Numbered from the stretch's first letter, positions 51,723-61,501 are shown. The stretch: DNA of 64,000 bases from Lacrimispora defluvii (GCA_013036995.1 JAAOXG010000039.1:210468-274467); one strand, 5' to 3'. Made by a program: numbers and translations. Notes: generated from the sequence alone by a model not told the origin.

Positions 51723-52964
51723 CTATAATTTTGGAATTATCATTTGCATCTTTAACCCCGTGGAATCTGTCTTAATCTCGTCCTCATTAGGTATTGTTGC
51801 ACTTTTTCCTTCAACAGCAAATCTTCCTATAAGCGCCAAGCAAACTGCATCCACAACATCATCACTGTATTTTGCAAAAAGCGGATGTTTAGTAACAGGC
51901 ATTCGATCAATTCCGTATTTTTCAAGAATCTCCAAACGCTTTTCAATGCCTTGTTCTTCTGATTTTTTCTCCATAATTGGATTGCCACCGTTTAACAAAG
52001 CAAAACATACCTCGGGATGGCCTTCACACAAAACATTTTTCCACGCTTCATTTTCTTGAAGGAAGATATCAATTTTATTAACTGCTTCACGAATGCCCAT
52101 AGTCATATAGTTTGCGCCAGCATTAAGCGCTTTGCTTATATTCCAAGCTTCTGCAACCGTTTTTGCCCTGGCAACACTTCTGAATGGAACGGGAAAAAGC
52201 GAGGACGATTTCCCTTTGAGGATTTTGCGCGCTGCATTATCTGGTCTATATGCTGCTTCTTCTTTACTGTCTGCAAGACCTATAGGAATATCTATTATGA
52301 ATTTGTCAGCTGTTTTGTGTGCAGCAAGCACATCATCTATACTATTATATCGTTCAATTGATAATCTGCTGTTTGAAAGCATTGCTATCATCCAACCGCC
52401 ATCGCACCCATCAATTCCTACTATTTTAAAGATTTGAACGTCTGATGTAAGCTGGTTATATATATCGATAAACTCATTTTTCACATTTATGAAATCCCGC
52501 TGTGTAAAATCCGGTTTGCCTATAAGCTCCGGTTCATCATCAAACACTTTTTCGCCAAGCAAATGTATAAACTCATAATAAAGCAACGTGTCATCAATTT
52601 CTTTAATCGTATCCGGACTTACGTCCGAAATATTAAATTTCTCGTATATTGCTTTTTGAAGCCTTTCTTCAATATCCAGATACTGCGGCAACAGCTTCTT
52701 GACAGGTCTTGTGATATCGCTCATGTATGCTTCGCTTGCATCATGAAGCAGACATGCAAGCTGTACGTCTTTTGAATAGCCTTTTGCCCTTGCTTCCAAA
52801 GAACAATTTATTGAATGCTGTGCCACAGAATAAAAACTGTTGAAATGCCCATTTGCTCTGCACATATATGCCAATGCATGAGCAATATCATTAATGTCTA
52901 TATCATCTTTATTTGGGTTATGCGGTGTAAAATGAATTTTTGAATTCGTTGTTATGTAACTCAT
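51723..52964 (-). CDS. HD phosphohydrolase fused to DUF429 nuclease-like domain
   Basis: A 413-residue fusion. Residues 1-180 are an HD hydrolase (SVAQHSINCS, LACLLHDASEAYMSDITRP, then DDTLLYYE), of the kind that acts on nucleotides. From about residue 182 a DUF429 domain begins (IVGIDGCDGGWMIAM, FIIDIPIGLADS, CEGHPEVCFALLNG, SDDVVDAVCLALIG), an RNase H-like predicted nuclease with spaced acids. It lies in the macro-to-ARH island, with gaps of 54-86 nt. I do not know a characterised member of this fusion. Confidence 0.85.
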   Translation of the reverse strand: MSYITTNSKIHFTPHNPNKDDIDINDIAHALAYMCRANGHFNSFYSVAQHSINCSLEARAKGYSKDVQLACLLHDASEAYMSDITRPVKKLLPQYLDIEERLQKAIYEKFNISDVSPDTIKEIDDTLLYYEFIHLLGEKVFDDEPELIGKPDFTQRDFINVKNEFIDIYNQLTSDVQIFKIVGIDGCDGGWMIAMLSNSRLSIERYNSIDDVLAAHKTADKFIIDIPIGLADSKEEAAYRPDNAARKILKGKSSSLFPVPFRSVARAKTVAEAWNISKALNAGANYMTMGIREAVNKIDIFLQENEAWKNVLCEGHPEVCFALLNGGNPIMEKKSEEQGIEKRLEILEKYGIDRMPVTKHPLFAKYSDDVVDAVCLALIGRFAVEGKSATIPNEDEIKTDSTGLKMQMIIPKL

Positions 52965-53018
52965 TTGTATTGACCTCTTTTTGTGCAGTTAAGCAAATAA
53001 TCAATATCCTTAATTCAA

Positions 53019-54032
53019 CTAAACTCCTAGCAAGTTTTGATCAAAAGCAAATAGGGCTTCATTGATTTCAAAAATATTGTAGTTTTCCTCATCTATAAAG
53101 TATTGAATGATAATATCAAATTTACTGCTGTGAGAAAGAGCAAATCCGGCTTTAAGCAGCAGGTCTTTGGTTTCATCAAGGTTCAGCCTCAATGCTATGG
53201 CAAAGGCAATAGCGGTAGGCTTGCTCGGTTTGTAATTTATGTCGTTTCGGATTTTAGAAAACAGCTTCCGGTCTATATTGGCCTTTTTATATGTTTCCGC
53301 ATCCGTCATGCTTTTTTCGTCAATCAGGCGCAGCAGCATCTGTGAGAAGGTTTCATCCATATGTTTTACGACATCATCAAGACTGCGTTTACGCTTTGCC
53401 GCTGGCTCAGGCTCCCGCATAGGCGAAAGCATTGGTTCTTCTATGCAGTATTCCTTCAGAATATGCCGTTCTTCCAGCCTATTAGATCTGTCGACAGGAT
53501 GCTCTTCTATGTATTTGTCATCAATGTATTGGGTTATAGATGAAAATAGCTTTTCGGACAGAGCAAATGCTGCCTTATCAAACACTACCAAGTATACTGT
53601 CATATCATTGCTCAAAAGGAAGTCACCAATTATGGAAATTGCGGTTTTCAACGCTCTGTCCTTGGGATATCCAAAGGCGCCCGAAGATATCAACGGGAAT
53701 GCAATACTTTCTAAATTATGTTTTTTAGCCAATGCAAGTGAGTTTTTGTAACAATCAGCAAGCAGTTTTTCCTCATTGTCATTACCGCCGTGCCAAACAG
53801 GGCCAACGGTGTGTATAATATATTTCGCAGGCAGCTTGTACCCCTTTGTAATCTTTGCTTGTCCAATTTCACAGCCGCCAAGGGCTCGGCATTCAGCAAG
53901 CAGTTGGGAACCTGCGGCTCTATGGATTGCTCCGTCTACGCCACCGCCGCCGAGTAGGGATGTATTTGCCGCATTGACAATTGCATCAGCATGAACTTTT
54001 GTTATATCATTACGGATTATTTCAAGTGGCAT
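53019..54032 (-). CDS. macro domain protein with helical C-terminal domain
   Basis: A 337-residue protein. The macro domain fills residues 1-150 ([48 protein letters not shown] in order), which binds ADP-ribose or hydrolyses O-acetyl-ADP-ribose. The remainder has a charged linker and a helical domain ([25 protein letters not shown] in pieces) that looks like an HTH-type repressor fold. Start has GGAGG. First gene of the island; it may be reader and regulator together. Confidence 0.9.
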   Translation of the reverse strand: MPLEIIRNDITKVHADAIVNAANTSLLGGGGVDGAIHRAAGSQLLAECRALGGCEIGQAKITKGYKLPAKYIIHTVGPVWHGGNDNEEKLLADCYKNSLALAKKHNLESIAFPLISSGAFGYPKDRALKTAISIIGDFLLSNDMTVYLVVFDKAAFALSEKLFSSITQYIDDKYIEEHPVDRSNRLEERHILKEYCIEEPMLSPMREPEPAAKRKRSLDDVVKHMDETFSQMLLRLIDEKSMTDAETYKKANIDRKLFSKIRNDINYKPSKPTAIAFAIALRLNLDETKDLLLKAGFALSHSSKFDIIIQYFIDEENYNIFEINEALFAFDQNLLGV

Positions 54033-54047
54033 AATCGCACCTCCAAC

Positions 54048-54155
54048 TTAATCTACCGCACCAAGCGCAACATTTAGCTTATCAAAATGCTGGATAAGCC
54101 ACTTAAAAGCTTTTCTGATATGCGCTATAGCAGTTTCATTATCATCCCGCTCCCT
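54048..54155 (-). pseudogene. gene remnant before the macro gene
   Basis: A minus-strand frame open after a TAA reads RERDDNETAIAHIRKAFKWL, then IQHFDKLNVALGAVD before a stop 15 nt upstream of the macro-domain start. It has no start codon and looks like the last 35 codons of a deleted gene. Confidence 0.35.
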
Positions 54156-54208
54156 TTACGCAATAAACTATTTAGATTGCTTCTGATCCTTCTGTTAATT
54201 TCTATATA

Positions 54209-54865
54209 TCAATCCCATAAGACATATATCTTTATCTCGCTTCTACCATTTAAATGACCTGCTACTATTTCAGACATCAACACTGAAACTTCATGAGGAG
54301 TATAAAACTCTCCCGCTTTTTTACCCGCATTAGCAGCAAACATACTAATCAAGTATTCATAGATAAAACCTAAAACATCATAGTCCTGCTTTCCATCCAT
54401 TGGGATATCCTTTATTAATTGGATTAAGCTACTGATTGCTTTCGTTTGTGACCCCGAACTATCACCCAATTTACTAAGACCCGTCTGCAATGTATCAAAT
54501 ACACCATCGAATACTTTTTTATGCGATGAATATATAAGTCTACTAAAAGCTGACAATGCATCCCTTACATTTGAAACATCGAAATCCTTTCCCTTTTTAA
54601 TCCAAGTTGAGAACAAGTCATTGTATGCGATGAAATATCCAACATTTTTCTGAATATATTCTACCGTCTCAGAGTCTTCCTCATCAAGTGCAGCAATGTC
54701 CTCTTCTGAAAAATCGTTCTCTTTTAAGAATTTAATTTCCTTATCTGATAAATATTTATAAAAAATAAATCCAAGAATATAGTCCTTGTATTCATTTGCC
54801 TCTATCTTTGAACGCATTTTATTAGCAGATTCCCATATCTTATTTGCAAGTTGTTGCTTATTCAT
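54209..54865 (-). pseudogene. hsdM: type I restriction-modification HsdM, truncated
   Basis: 218 residues of the methyltransferase subunit of a type I R-M system. The N-terminal helical domain (KIWESANKMRSKIEANEYKDYILGFIFYKYLS in pieces) and the pre-catalytic region (YDVLGFIYEYLISMFAANAGKKAGEFYTPHEV) are intact. The frame ends KIYVLWD exactly where the SAM motif (DPTxGSG type) should start. The usual length is about 500, and hsdS and hsdR are missing, so it cannot methylate. It follows an HTH gene by 6 nt. Confidence 0.85.
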
Positions 54866-54871
54866 ATATTT

Positions 54872-55102
54872 CTATTCCTCCGAATTTCTAATTTTATTAT
54901 CATCAGGCAGAAAATCAATGATATCGTCTATTGTGCAATTAAGTGCTTTACAAATCTTTCCCAAAACATCTGTTGTCACATTTTCATCCCTGCTTAAGCG
55001 ATTCATTGCATATCCCGTTAATCCTGCAAGCTCTTGAAAATTCTTTTTCTTCATATCTCTATCAAGTAGAATATGCCATAATTTCTTATAACTTACTGCC
55101 AT
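54872..55102 (-). CDS. XRE/Cro-type HTH protein
   Basis: A 76-residue DNA-binding protein (MAVSYKKLWHILLDRDMKKK, ELAGLTGYAMNRLSRDENVTTDVLGKICKALNCTIDDIIDF in pieces), the small regulator found in front of type I R-M genes. Start ATG has AGGAAGAGGATG upstream. It is intact although its target operon is truncated. Confidence 0.85.
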   Translation of the reverse strand: MAVSYKKLWHILLDRDMKKKNFQELAGLTGYAMNRLSRDENVTTDVLGKICKALNCTIDDIIDFLPDDNKIRNSEE

Positions 55103-55490
55103 GTGCTATCATCCTCTTCCTTTCACATAGTCAAAGAACATTTAACATTTAATGTTTCAATTATAGCATTTATATTTAGATTTCTCAATGATTGTTTTGG
55201 TATTCCAAACTTTTTTTCGTTTTATCATAGATTTAAAAACACTTAGACTACTTAAAGCACTAAGAGTGAGGCGCAGCAGTGAGGTGCGCATGAGTGTCCG
55301 TTTATAAAGATAAAGATATACTTATTCACTCTTCTAGTAAAAAAGCATTTTATCCACTACTCAGCCAATTCAAATAAATTTTCACTTACTTTTTATTCAT
55401 TGGAAGTATAAATTATTTATGAGCATATGTAAATAATCATTGTATCTACAATTTTATAATGATAAAATATAAGAAAAAGGAGGGCGATTT
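55103..55490. other. intergenic region with promoter of rubredoxin operon
   Basis: AT-rich except a GC-richer patch at 55268-55300 (GAGGCGCAGCAGTGAGGTGC), which looks foreign to its surroundings. TTGTAT (55440-55445) with TAAAAT 17 nt on (55463-55468) is the best promoter; the ribosome binding site AAGGAGGG follows. No gene seen. Confidence 0.5.
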
Positions 55491-56159
55491 ATGCAGAAAT
55501 ATATATGCAGTATTTGTGGTTTCGTTTATGACGAAGCTACCGGTTATCCTGAGGGCGGCATAGCTCCCGGTACAAAATGGGAAGATATTCCGAGAGACTG
55601 GGTCTGTCCATTATGTGGTGCCACTAAGGATGAATTTAAGCAGCAAAACCATGTAACATCTTCCACTCCATCCATTCAACCTGTCGAAGTTGAAGACATC
55701 GACGCTTTGCGTGAATTGTCTTTTGAAGAACTAAGTGTACTATGCTCCAATCTCTCAAAAGGCTGTGAAAAGCAATACCTGACAGAAGAAGCTGAACTTT
55801 TCAATCAACTTGCAGACTATTACATCAGAAAATCTACGCCTGCTTCTGACTCACAAATCTCTGACTTAATTGCACTGATTGAAAAAGATCTCTCTTCTGC
55901 ATATGATAATTCAAATCAAATTGCCCGCGGTGCTTCTGACCGTGGTGCATTAAGAGCATTGACCTGGGGAGAAAAAGTAACTAAAATACTATCTTCTCTT
56001 CTTAGCAGATATGAGAAACAAAAAGATTCTTTATTAGAAAATACGAATATTTATGTTTGTGAGATCTGTGGTTTTGTTTACATAGGTGATATTGCACCTG
56101 AAATTTGTCCTGTGTGCAAAGTTCCTAGTTTAAAAATCGCACAAATACAAAGGGGGTAA
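55491..56159 (+). CDS. double rubredoxin-domain protein
   Basis: A 222-residue iron protein. Residues 1-52 are a full rubredoxin ([32 protein letters not shown]). A helical middle of about 110 residues follows, and the C-terminus is a rubrerythrin-type rubredoxin ([21 protein letters not shown]). So it binds two iron atoms and likely passes electrons to the oxygen or peroxide reductase downstream. The next gene starts 4 nt after its stop. Start has AAGGAGGG. Confidence 0.88.
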   Translation: MQKYICSICGFVYDEATGYPEGGIAPGTKWEDIPRDWVCPLCGATKDEFKQQNHVTSSTPSIQPVEVEDIDALRELSFEELSVLCSNLSKGCEKQYLTEEAELFNQLADYYIRKSTPASDSQISDLIALIEKDLSSAYDNSNQIARGASDRGALRALTWGEKVTKILSSLLSRYEKQKDSLLENTNIYVCEICGFVYIGDIAPEICPVCKVPSLKIAQIQRG

Positions 56160-56163
56160 TACA

Positions 56164-57360
56164 ATGCATGCAGTTCGAAACATTAGATTATGTACAAAAG
56201 ATTGTCTTTGCTTATATGTTTGCCCTACTGGGGCAACTGATACAGAAACAGGCCAAATTGATGCTTCAAAATGTTTAAGTGGATGCCGTGCATGTGTAGA
56301 TGCCTGTCCTTCCCATGCAATATCTTTGATTCCTGATGAATTTCCACCTCAACAAGAAAAAAAGAATTCTGTAAAAAATACACTTCTTTCATTGGCAGAA
56401 AGCAAAACAACTCAGGAGAAAATTGCCAAAACTATTGCCAAAACTACAGACAATCCTATTCTTGGACAACTAGCAGAGGCACTGAGTAAATCAAATCGAT
56501 TGATGGCAGAGGATCTGCTACGCGAATCTGGATATATGCTTCCACAAAGCCAAAACGTAACCAACCTTTTAGGTTCATTACTGAATGAAAATAAGCCGGA
56601 TGATTTTCCCGAATCCGCAGTAAGACGATTATTAGAACTTTTGGATAAAAATAATAAAACAAAAACTACTTTCACCGGAGAAAAGGAGAAAAAAACTATG
56701 GAAAAATATCGTTGTAGCGTTTGTGGCTATATTCATGAAGGACCAATGCCTGAGGACTTCAAATGTCCAGTGTGCAAGCAACCAGCTTCTGCCTTTGAAA
56801 AAATCGAGGAAAAAGTTTCTTCTGTAAACAAATATGTAGGAACTAAAACAGAAAAAAATTTAATGGAGGCATTTGCAGGCGAAAGCCAGGCTAGAAATAA
56901 ATATACATACTTTTCTAATATAGCTTCAAGAGAAGGCTACGACCAGATTTCAGAACTATTCTTAAAAACAGCTCGGAATGAGCAGGAGCATGCCAAACTT
57001 TGGTATGAAGAACTGGGTAATTTAGGTTCTACTGCCGAAAACCTTTTACATGCTGCTGAGGGCGAAAATTACGAATGGACAGATATGTATGACCGATTTG
57101 CAAAAGATGCTGAAGCGGAGGGATTTACTGAATTAGCTGCAAGATTTCGCAGGGTTGCCGCGATCGAAAAAGCCCATGAAGAACGCTACCGTGCTTTACT
57201 TAAGAATGTGGAAATGCAACAGGTATTTGAAAAGAGCGAAGAAACCATGTGGGAATGTCGTGTATGTGGACATCTTGTTATGGGTAAAAAAGCTCCTGAA
57301 GTCTGTCCAGTATGCAAATACTCACAGAGTTATTTTGAAGTAAGAAAAGAAAACTATTAG
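56164..57360 (+). CDS. rbr: ferredoxin-rubredoxin-rubrerythrin-rubredoxin fusion
   Basis: A 398-residue fusion. Order: ferredoxin-like part ([14 protein letters not shown] and [16 protein letters not shown], cysteines for two clusters, the first with unusual spacing), a helical linker at about 60-175, a short rubredoxin knot ([22 protein letters not shown]), the diiron rubrerythrin domain ([39 protein letters not shown]) and a last rubredoxin ([20 protein letters not shown]). Likely a cytoplasmic peroxide or oxygen reductase. The ferredoxin part may let it accept electrons directly. An internal start lies at 56698. Confidence 0.88.
   Translation: MHAVRNIRLCTKDCLCLYVCPTGATDTETGQIDASKCLSGCRACVDACPSHAISLIPDEFPPQQEKKNSVKNTLLSLAESKTTQEKIAKTIAKTTDNPILGQLAEALSKSNRLMAEDLLRESGYMLPQSQNVTNLLGSLLNENKPDDFPESAVRRLLELLDKNNKTKTTFTGEKEKKTMEKYRCSVCGYIHEGPMPEDFKCPVCKQPASAFEKIEEKVSSVNKYVGTKTEKNLMEAFAGESQARNKYTYFSNIASREGYDQISELFLKTARNEQEHAKLWYEELGNLGSTAENLLHAAEGENYEWTDMYDRFAKDAEAEGFTELAARFRRVAAIEKAHEERYRALLKNVEMQQVFEKSEETMWECRVCGHLVMGKKAPEVCPVCKYSQSYFEVRKENY
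56682..56700 (+). promoter_or_regulatory. internal ribosome binding site in the rubrerythrin fusion
   Basis: AAGGAGAA precedes an in-frame ATG at 56698-56700 by 9 nt. Starting there gives a stand-alone rubrerythrin of 220 residues with its own rubredoxin knots. Both forms may be made. Confidence 0.55.
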
Positions 57361-57374
57361 ATTCTTGTTTATGA

Positions 57375-57416
57375 AAAAAACTACCGATTGAGTTATTGCC
57401 CAATCGGTAGTTTTTT
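57375..57416. terminator. bidirectional terminator between convergent genes
   Basis: A perfect 16-bp stem (57375-57390 with 57401-57416), with A6 and T6 at its ends, serving the rubrerythrin gene on the plus strand and the DUF2202 gene on the minus strand. Confidence 0.9.
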
Positions 57417-57431
57417 CTATTCTTACTATGG

Positions 57432-58091
57432 TTATTCTACGATACAGTTTTCCTGTGAAGTGTTTCTATTTCCTTGTCCATTTCCACCTGTTCCACCATT
57501 GCCTTTGCCAGTTTGAATTCCGGTTCCTGATCCATTTCCATTCCCATTTCCGTTTCCACTGCCACCAGTTACTCCATCAACCTGTCTCTGGAATGCTGCA
57601 AGATGCTTCTCAGATGCATTCATTAACGCCTCAAATACTTCTCTTACATCATCTGGAAGATTTTCTTTTAAAAAGCTCTCATACATTGCTATATTTTTTT
57701 CTTCTGCGTCTACTCCAATTGCATATGCCGCATCTAATGTTTCTGGTACTACAACTAGGCTTTCCCAATCTTTTTCTGGTACAGAAACATCATATTCTTC
57801 AAAAAGTGGCTCTAAAAGACTGATATGAGTAGCTTCTGCCTTAATGATATTGGAAAAAGGCTTTTGAACACCATAAGTATCCATAATGACATCATATTCT
57901 GCCTGCGCTAGATACTCATCTTCCATTGCGTATACAAGCATTTCTTCTAGCGAATATTCGTTATCCACGGATGCTCCTGCAGCACCTGTGTCTGTATTTG
58001 CTGCATAAACGGTTGCACCTGTTGTTAATCCTGTTACCAATAACCCAGCTGCCAATAATCCACCTGTCATTTTTCTTATTTGTCTTTTCAT
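57432..58091 (-). CDS. secreted DUF2202 ferritin-like protein
   Basis: A 219-residue exported protein. Signal peptide (KKTG-like basic start, GGLLAAGLLVTGLTTG, cleavage near VYAA). The domain has ferritin-like metal residues: EDEYLAQAEYDVIM, EATHISLLEPLF, and a second helix pair with EEKNIAMYESFL and SEKHLAAF. The tail is a glycine-asparagine repeat. The ATG at 58091 is preferred because the one at 58100 falls in AGGAGATG. It is convergent with rubrerythrin and may handle metal or oxidant outside the cell. Confidence 0.85.
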   Translation of the reverse strand: MKRQIRKMTGGLLAAGLLVTGLTTGATVYAANTDTGAAGASVDNEYSLEEMLVYAMEDEYLAQAEYDVIMDTYGVQKPFSNIIKAEATHISLLEPLFEEYDVSVPEKDWESLVVVPETLDAAYAIGVDAEEKNIAMYESFLKENLPDDVREVFEALMNASEKHLAAFQRQVDGVTGGSGNGNGNGNGSGTGIQTGKGNGGTGGNGQGNRNTSQENCIVE

Positions 58092-58228
58092 AGTAAACAT
58101 CTCCTATTCTGATTTGTAATGCAGATAAATGATTTCATCTGCCGTTTCATTGTGATTTGATTTCTTGTAGTCATTTCTTTTCTACATCCTCAGTATAGGA
58201 AAAATTTATGATAGAAGTATGATAGAAC

Positions 58229-59665
58229 TCAGAAAGAAGTATGAGAGTTTTCTTTCTTAAGTTCAAACCAAAATATGGTACCTGCTCCTAACTTACTTTC
58301 TACTCCATATGGTACATGATGCATATCTAGAATGCTTTTTACTATGGCAAGACCCAAACCAGTTCCATCACCCTTTTTACCATCTGACCGCTTTCCTTTA
58401 TAATAACGTTCAAACACATGTGCAATATCTTCCTCGGCAATTCCTTCACCCTGATCTCTCACTTCAATTCTCACCGTTTTTTCATTCGATATTGCAACCA
58501 CCACTACTGACTGGTTAGACCTAGAATGACGGAACGCATTTCCGATAAGATTATAGAATACTTGTTGAATTTTGTTCTTGTCTCCTAGTAGATTTTCATC
58601 TAATTCCAATACTCCAACCAAATCTAAACTCTTGTCTTTTTCGCCCAATTCAAAATGCTCTTTGATTGATGTAAGCATTTCCTTTAGTGAAAATTTCTCC
58701 ATTTCTAGTGTTTTTGCCCCCGCCTGTAGCCTAGAGAGATTTAAAATATCTTCCACAATGTTTCCTAATCGTTCTGATTCTTCAATAATAATACCTAACT
58801 GTTTCTCCCTTTTCTCCGGATTTTCTCCAGTTACATCGCGAAGTGTTTCTGCATAACCACGGATTAGTGTCAGTGGTGTGCGAAGTTCATGGGATACATT
58901 TGCAATTAATTCTTTCTGAAGCACATCATTACGTGCAAGTGCCTCTCCCATATCGTTCATTCGCTTAGCTAGTTTTCCTATTTCATCATCACTGATAGGA
59001 TTGATACGTATATGATACTCTCCTTTTGCATAGCTATCTGCCTGTCGGCTAATTTTAGAAATTGGATTGGCAAAATTTTTAGAAAGTTTATAGGAAATGA
59101 GCAACGATACTACAAAAAGAACACAGGTTATAATAATAAGCTGCCTTTTAAGAATATCTACTGTATCTCCAACAGAAGCCAAAGGCATAGTTACCATCAT
59201 CACACCCTGTACTGAAGTTTCATTTCTTATAGGAATGCCAATAATCATAAAATCATATCCATATTTCGGATGGGTGACCACCTGTTTTGATTCTTCTCCT
59301 TCCATTGCACTTTTTGAAACCTCTAAAAAAGCTTCCTTCATTACCCCTGGCATGTTTGTATTGCTGCCGGATGTTCCCTGATATAGTACCTTATAATCAT
59401 GATCAATGACCTCTACTGATAACTGTTTTTCATATATATATTTTTCTATATTCTGGGGAATATTTTCTTCATTATTAATCTGCGTTATATCTGTTAATTC
59501 TTCGATTTCTGCAACGATGTTCTCCGCATTTTTCCTTACTTCACCGATCTCAATCACAGTATAGAATTTGTCCAAAAAAACAATCTGAAAAAGCCAAAGA
59601 AGGACAATAATCACTCCCACTAGTATCATCATCCCAACCCAGAGTTTTGCTCTTATACTTTTCAT
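58229..59665 (-). CDS. sensor histidine kinase
   Basis: A 478-residue kinase: helix, outside domain of about 130 residues, helix, HAMP, H-box ELIANVSHELRTPLTLIRGY, N-box NLIGNAFRHS, G1 DQGEGI and G2 GTGLGLAIV. WalK/PhoR-like. It lies 69 nt behind its regulator. Start has TAGGAGT upstream. Confidence 0.93.
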   Translation of the reverse strand: MKSIRAKLWVGMMILVGVIIVLLWLFQIVFLDKFYTVIEIGEVRKNAENIVAEIEELTDITQINNEENIPQNIEKYIYEKQLSVEVIDHDYKVLYQGTSGSNTNMPGVMKEAFLEVSKSAMEGEESKQVVTHPKYGYDFMIIGIPIRNETSVQGVMMVTMPLASVGDTVDILKRQLIIITCVLFVVSLLISYKLSKNFANPISKISRQADSYAKGEYHIRINPISDDEIGKLAKRMNDMGEALARNDVLQKELIANVSHELRTPLTLIRGYAETLRDVTGENPEKREKQLGIIIEESERLGNIVEDILNLSRLQAGAKTLEMEKFSLKEMLTSIKEHFELGEKDKSLDLVGVLELDENLLGDKNKIQQVFYNLIGNAFRHSRSNQSVVVVAISNEKTVRIEVRDQGEGIAEEDIAHVFERYYKGKRSDGKKGDGTGLGLAIVKSILDMHHVPYGVESKLGAGTIFWFELKKENSHTSF

Positions 59666-59734
59666 CTATACTCCTATCTGCGTGCTTTAGCATGCATAAA
59701 ATCAATACTAATGTAAAATAATTGTCAAATTATT

Positions 59735-60430
59735 TTACACTTTTTCCTCCACTTGAAATTTGTATCCAATTCCCCAAGCTGTTGTAATCCATTTTCGATA
59801 TTTTCCTAGTGTTTCTCTAAGCATTTTTATATGGGTATCCACCGTTCTAACATCACCTAAAAATTCATATCCCCACACCTGATTTAGAAGTTGTTCTCTC
59901 GAAAAAACCTTTCCCTGATTATTCACAAAAAAAGAAAACAAATCATATTCTTTTGGAGTCATGCTTAACAATTTCTTCCCTAAATAGACACTCCTTGCAT
60001 CAAAATCAATCAAAACCTCTTCTATTTGTAGTCTATTTAGTTTTTCCGGTTCTTCGACTACTTTGTTACTTCTTCCTAAAATTGCTTTTATCCTTGCAAG
60101 CAATTCTTTCGGGCTGAAAGGTTTGACCATATAGTCATCAATGCCAAGTTCGAAACCAAAGAGCTTATCATATTCCTCTCCCCTTGCTGTCAGCATGATA
60201 ATTGGCACACTTGATGTTGCCCTTATTTCTCGACACACTTTCCATCCATCCATTTTGGGAAGCATCACATCTAATATGACTACCGATATTAGATGATTTT
60301 TAAATTTATTCAGTCCATCTACGCCGTCTATCGCCTCAATCACTTCAAAATCCTCTAATACAAGATATTCATTTATAATATCACGGATTCCCTGCTCATC
60401 ATCTACTACCAATATCTGTTTTTTATCCAT
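59735..60430 (-). CDS. OmpR-family response regulator
   Basis: A 231-residue regulator: receiver (ILVVDDEQGIRDII, phospho-site VVILDVMLPKMDG, MVKPFSP) and winged helix (LLSMTPKEYDLFSFFVNN, VRTVDTHIKMLRETL, AWGIGYKFQ). Heads the pair with the kinase and is divergent from the thioredoxin-reductase-like operon, which it may control. Confidence 0.94.
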   Translation of the reverse strand: MDKKQILVVDDEQGIRDIINEYLVLEDFEVIEAIDGVDGLNKFKNHLISVVILDVMLPKMDGWKVCREIRATSSVPIIMLTARGEEYDKLFGFELGIDDYMVKPFSPKELLARIKAILGRSNKVVEEPEKLNRLQIEEVLIDFDARSVYLGKKLLSMTPKEYDLFSFFVNNQGKVFSREQLLNQVWGYEFLGDVRTVDTHIKMLRETLGKYRKWITTAWGIGYKFQVEEKV

Positions 60431-60565
60431 GCTTTACTCCCTTCATCTCTTTAATATATCACAATATAAATTCAGATTTATATGTCTTAATTATACTACG
60501 AATAGTCTTAATATAAAATCAGATTCCATGTGATTCTGTCACAGAACTATTAGAATCATTATTGC

Positions 60566-60571
60566 TATAAT
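60566..60571 (+). promoter_or_regulatory. extended -10 promoter of the redox-permease operon
   Basis: TTGCTATAAT at 60562-60571 is an extended -10 (TGnTATAAT) with no clear -35 box, 34 nt before the gene start. The lack of -35 fits an activated promoter. Confidence 0.55.
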
Positions 60572-60604
60572 CTACACAGTCACAGAGAAAGGTGGAAATT
60601 AATT

Positions 60605-61480
60605 ATGGCGAATGTAATTATAATTGGTAATGGTCCTGCAGGTGTCTCGACTGCACTATATACAACAAGAGCAGGTATCAACACAATGATTATAGGTAAA
60701 GATCATGGTGCTTTAGGTAAAGCCTCTGAAATAGAAAATTATTATGGTTTCAGTCAACCAATATCCGGAAAGGATCTGATTTCAGAAGGAATGGAAGGTG
60801 CCCGCAGGCTGGGTGCAGAAATTATATCAGATGAAGTTTTAGGAATATCTTATGGTGATAAATTAACTGTAATCACAGAAGGTGGGGAATACGAGGCTGA
60901 CGGTGTTGTCCTTGCCACAGGTACATCCCGAATGGCTCCCAAAATTATAGGTTTAAAAGAATATGAGGGTCATGGTATTAGTTACTGTGCTGTATGTGAT
61001 GCTTTCTTCTATAGAGGAAAGGACGTAGCTGTTTTAGGTAATGGAAATTATGCGTTGCATGAGGCGTTGGAATTGCTTCCTACTTCAAACTCTGTCACGA
61101 TTCTTACCAATGGGAAAGAACCTGATTTTCAAGTTCCCGAAAACATTAAAATTAATACTAATATTATTGATTCAATTGGTGGAAATGATGTAATCGAAGA
61201 AGTCCATTTTCAAAATGGAGAGATGATTCAGGTTTCTGGTCTTTTTGTAGCAATTGGTGTGGCTGGCAGTACAGACCTAGCAAAAAAAATCGGTGCTGAA
61301 ACGCAAAATAATAAAATCATTGTTGATGAAAATATGTCAACTAACATACCTGGTCTTTATGCTGCTGGAGACTGCACCGGCGGATTATTACAAATTTCAA
61401 AAGCAGTGTATGAAGGTGCAAAGGCAGGAACAGAACTTATTAAGTACTTAAGAAACAACAGTAAAAAAATCAGTGCATAA
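60605..61480 (+). CDS. thioredoxin-reductase-like FAD/NAD(P) oxidoreductase
   Basis: A 291-residue flavoprotein: FAD site IIIGNGPAGVSTALY, redox pair CAVC in ISYCAVCDAFF, second nucleotide site VAVLGNGNYALHEA, and AAGDCTGGLLQISKAV at the end. Like thioredoxin reductase, but the second nucleotide motif GNGNYA departs from GGGNSA. It may reduce a partner thiol linked to the permease genes behind it. Start has AAGGTGG; the DUF6132 gene follows after 21 nt. Confidence 0.88.
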   Translation: MANVIIIGNGPAGVSTALYTTRAGINTMIIGKDHGALGKASEIENYYGFSQPISGKDLISEGMEGARRLGAEIISDEVLGISYGDKLTVITEGGEYEADGVVLATGTSRMAPKIIGLKEYEGHGISYCAVCDAFFYRGKDVAVLGNGNYALHEALELLPTSNSVTILTNGKEPDFQVPENIKINTNIIDSIGGNDVIEEVHFQNGEMIQVSGLFVAIGVAGSTDLAKKIGAETQNNKIIVDENMSTNIPGLYAAGDCTGGLLQISKAVYEGAKAGTELIKYLRNNSKKISA

Positions 61481-61501
61481 ACTTTAAAGGAGGATTTTAA
61501 A

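Noticed and set aside
53239..53751. 170-codon plus-strand frame
   Set aside because: Antisense of the macro-domain gene, without a ribosome binding site.
60605..61480. Standard housekeeping thioredoxin reductase
   Set aside because: No thioredoxin gene follows, the second nucleotide motif is altered and the context is a permease operon.
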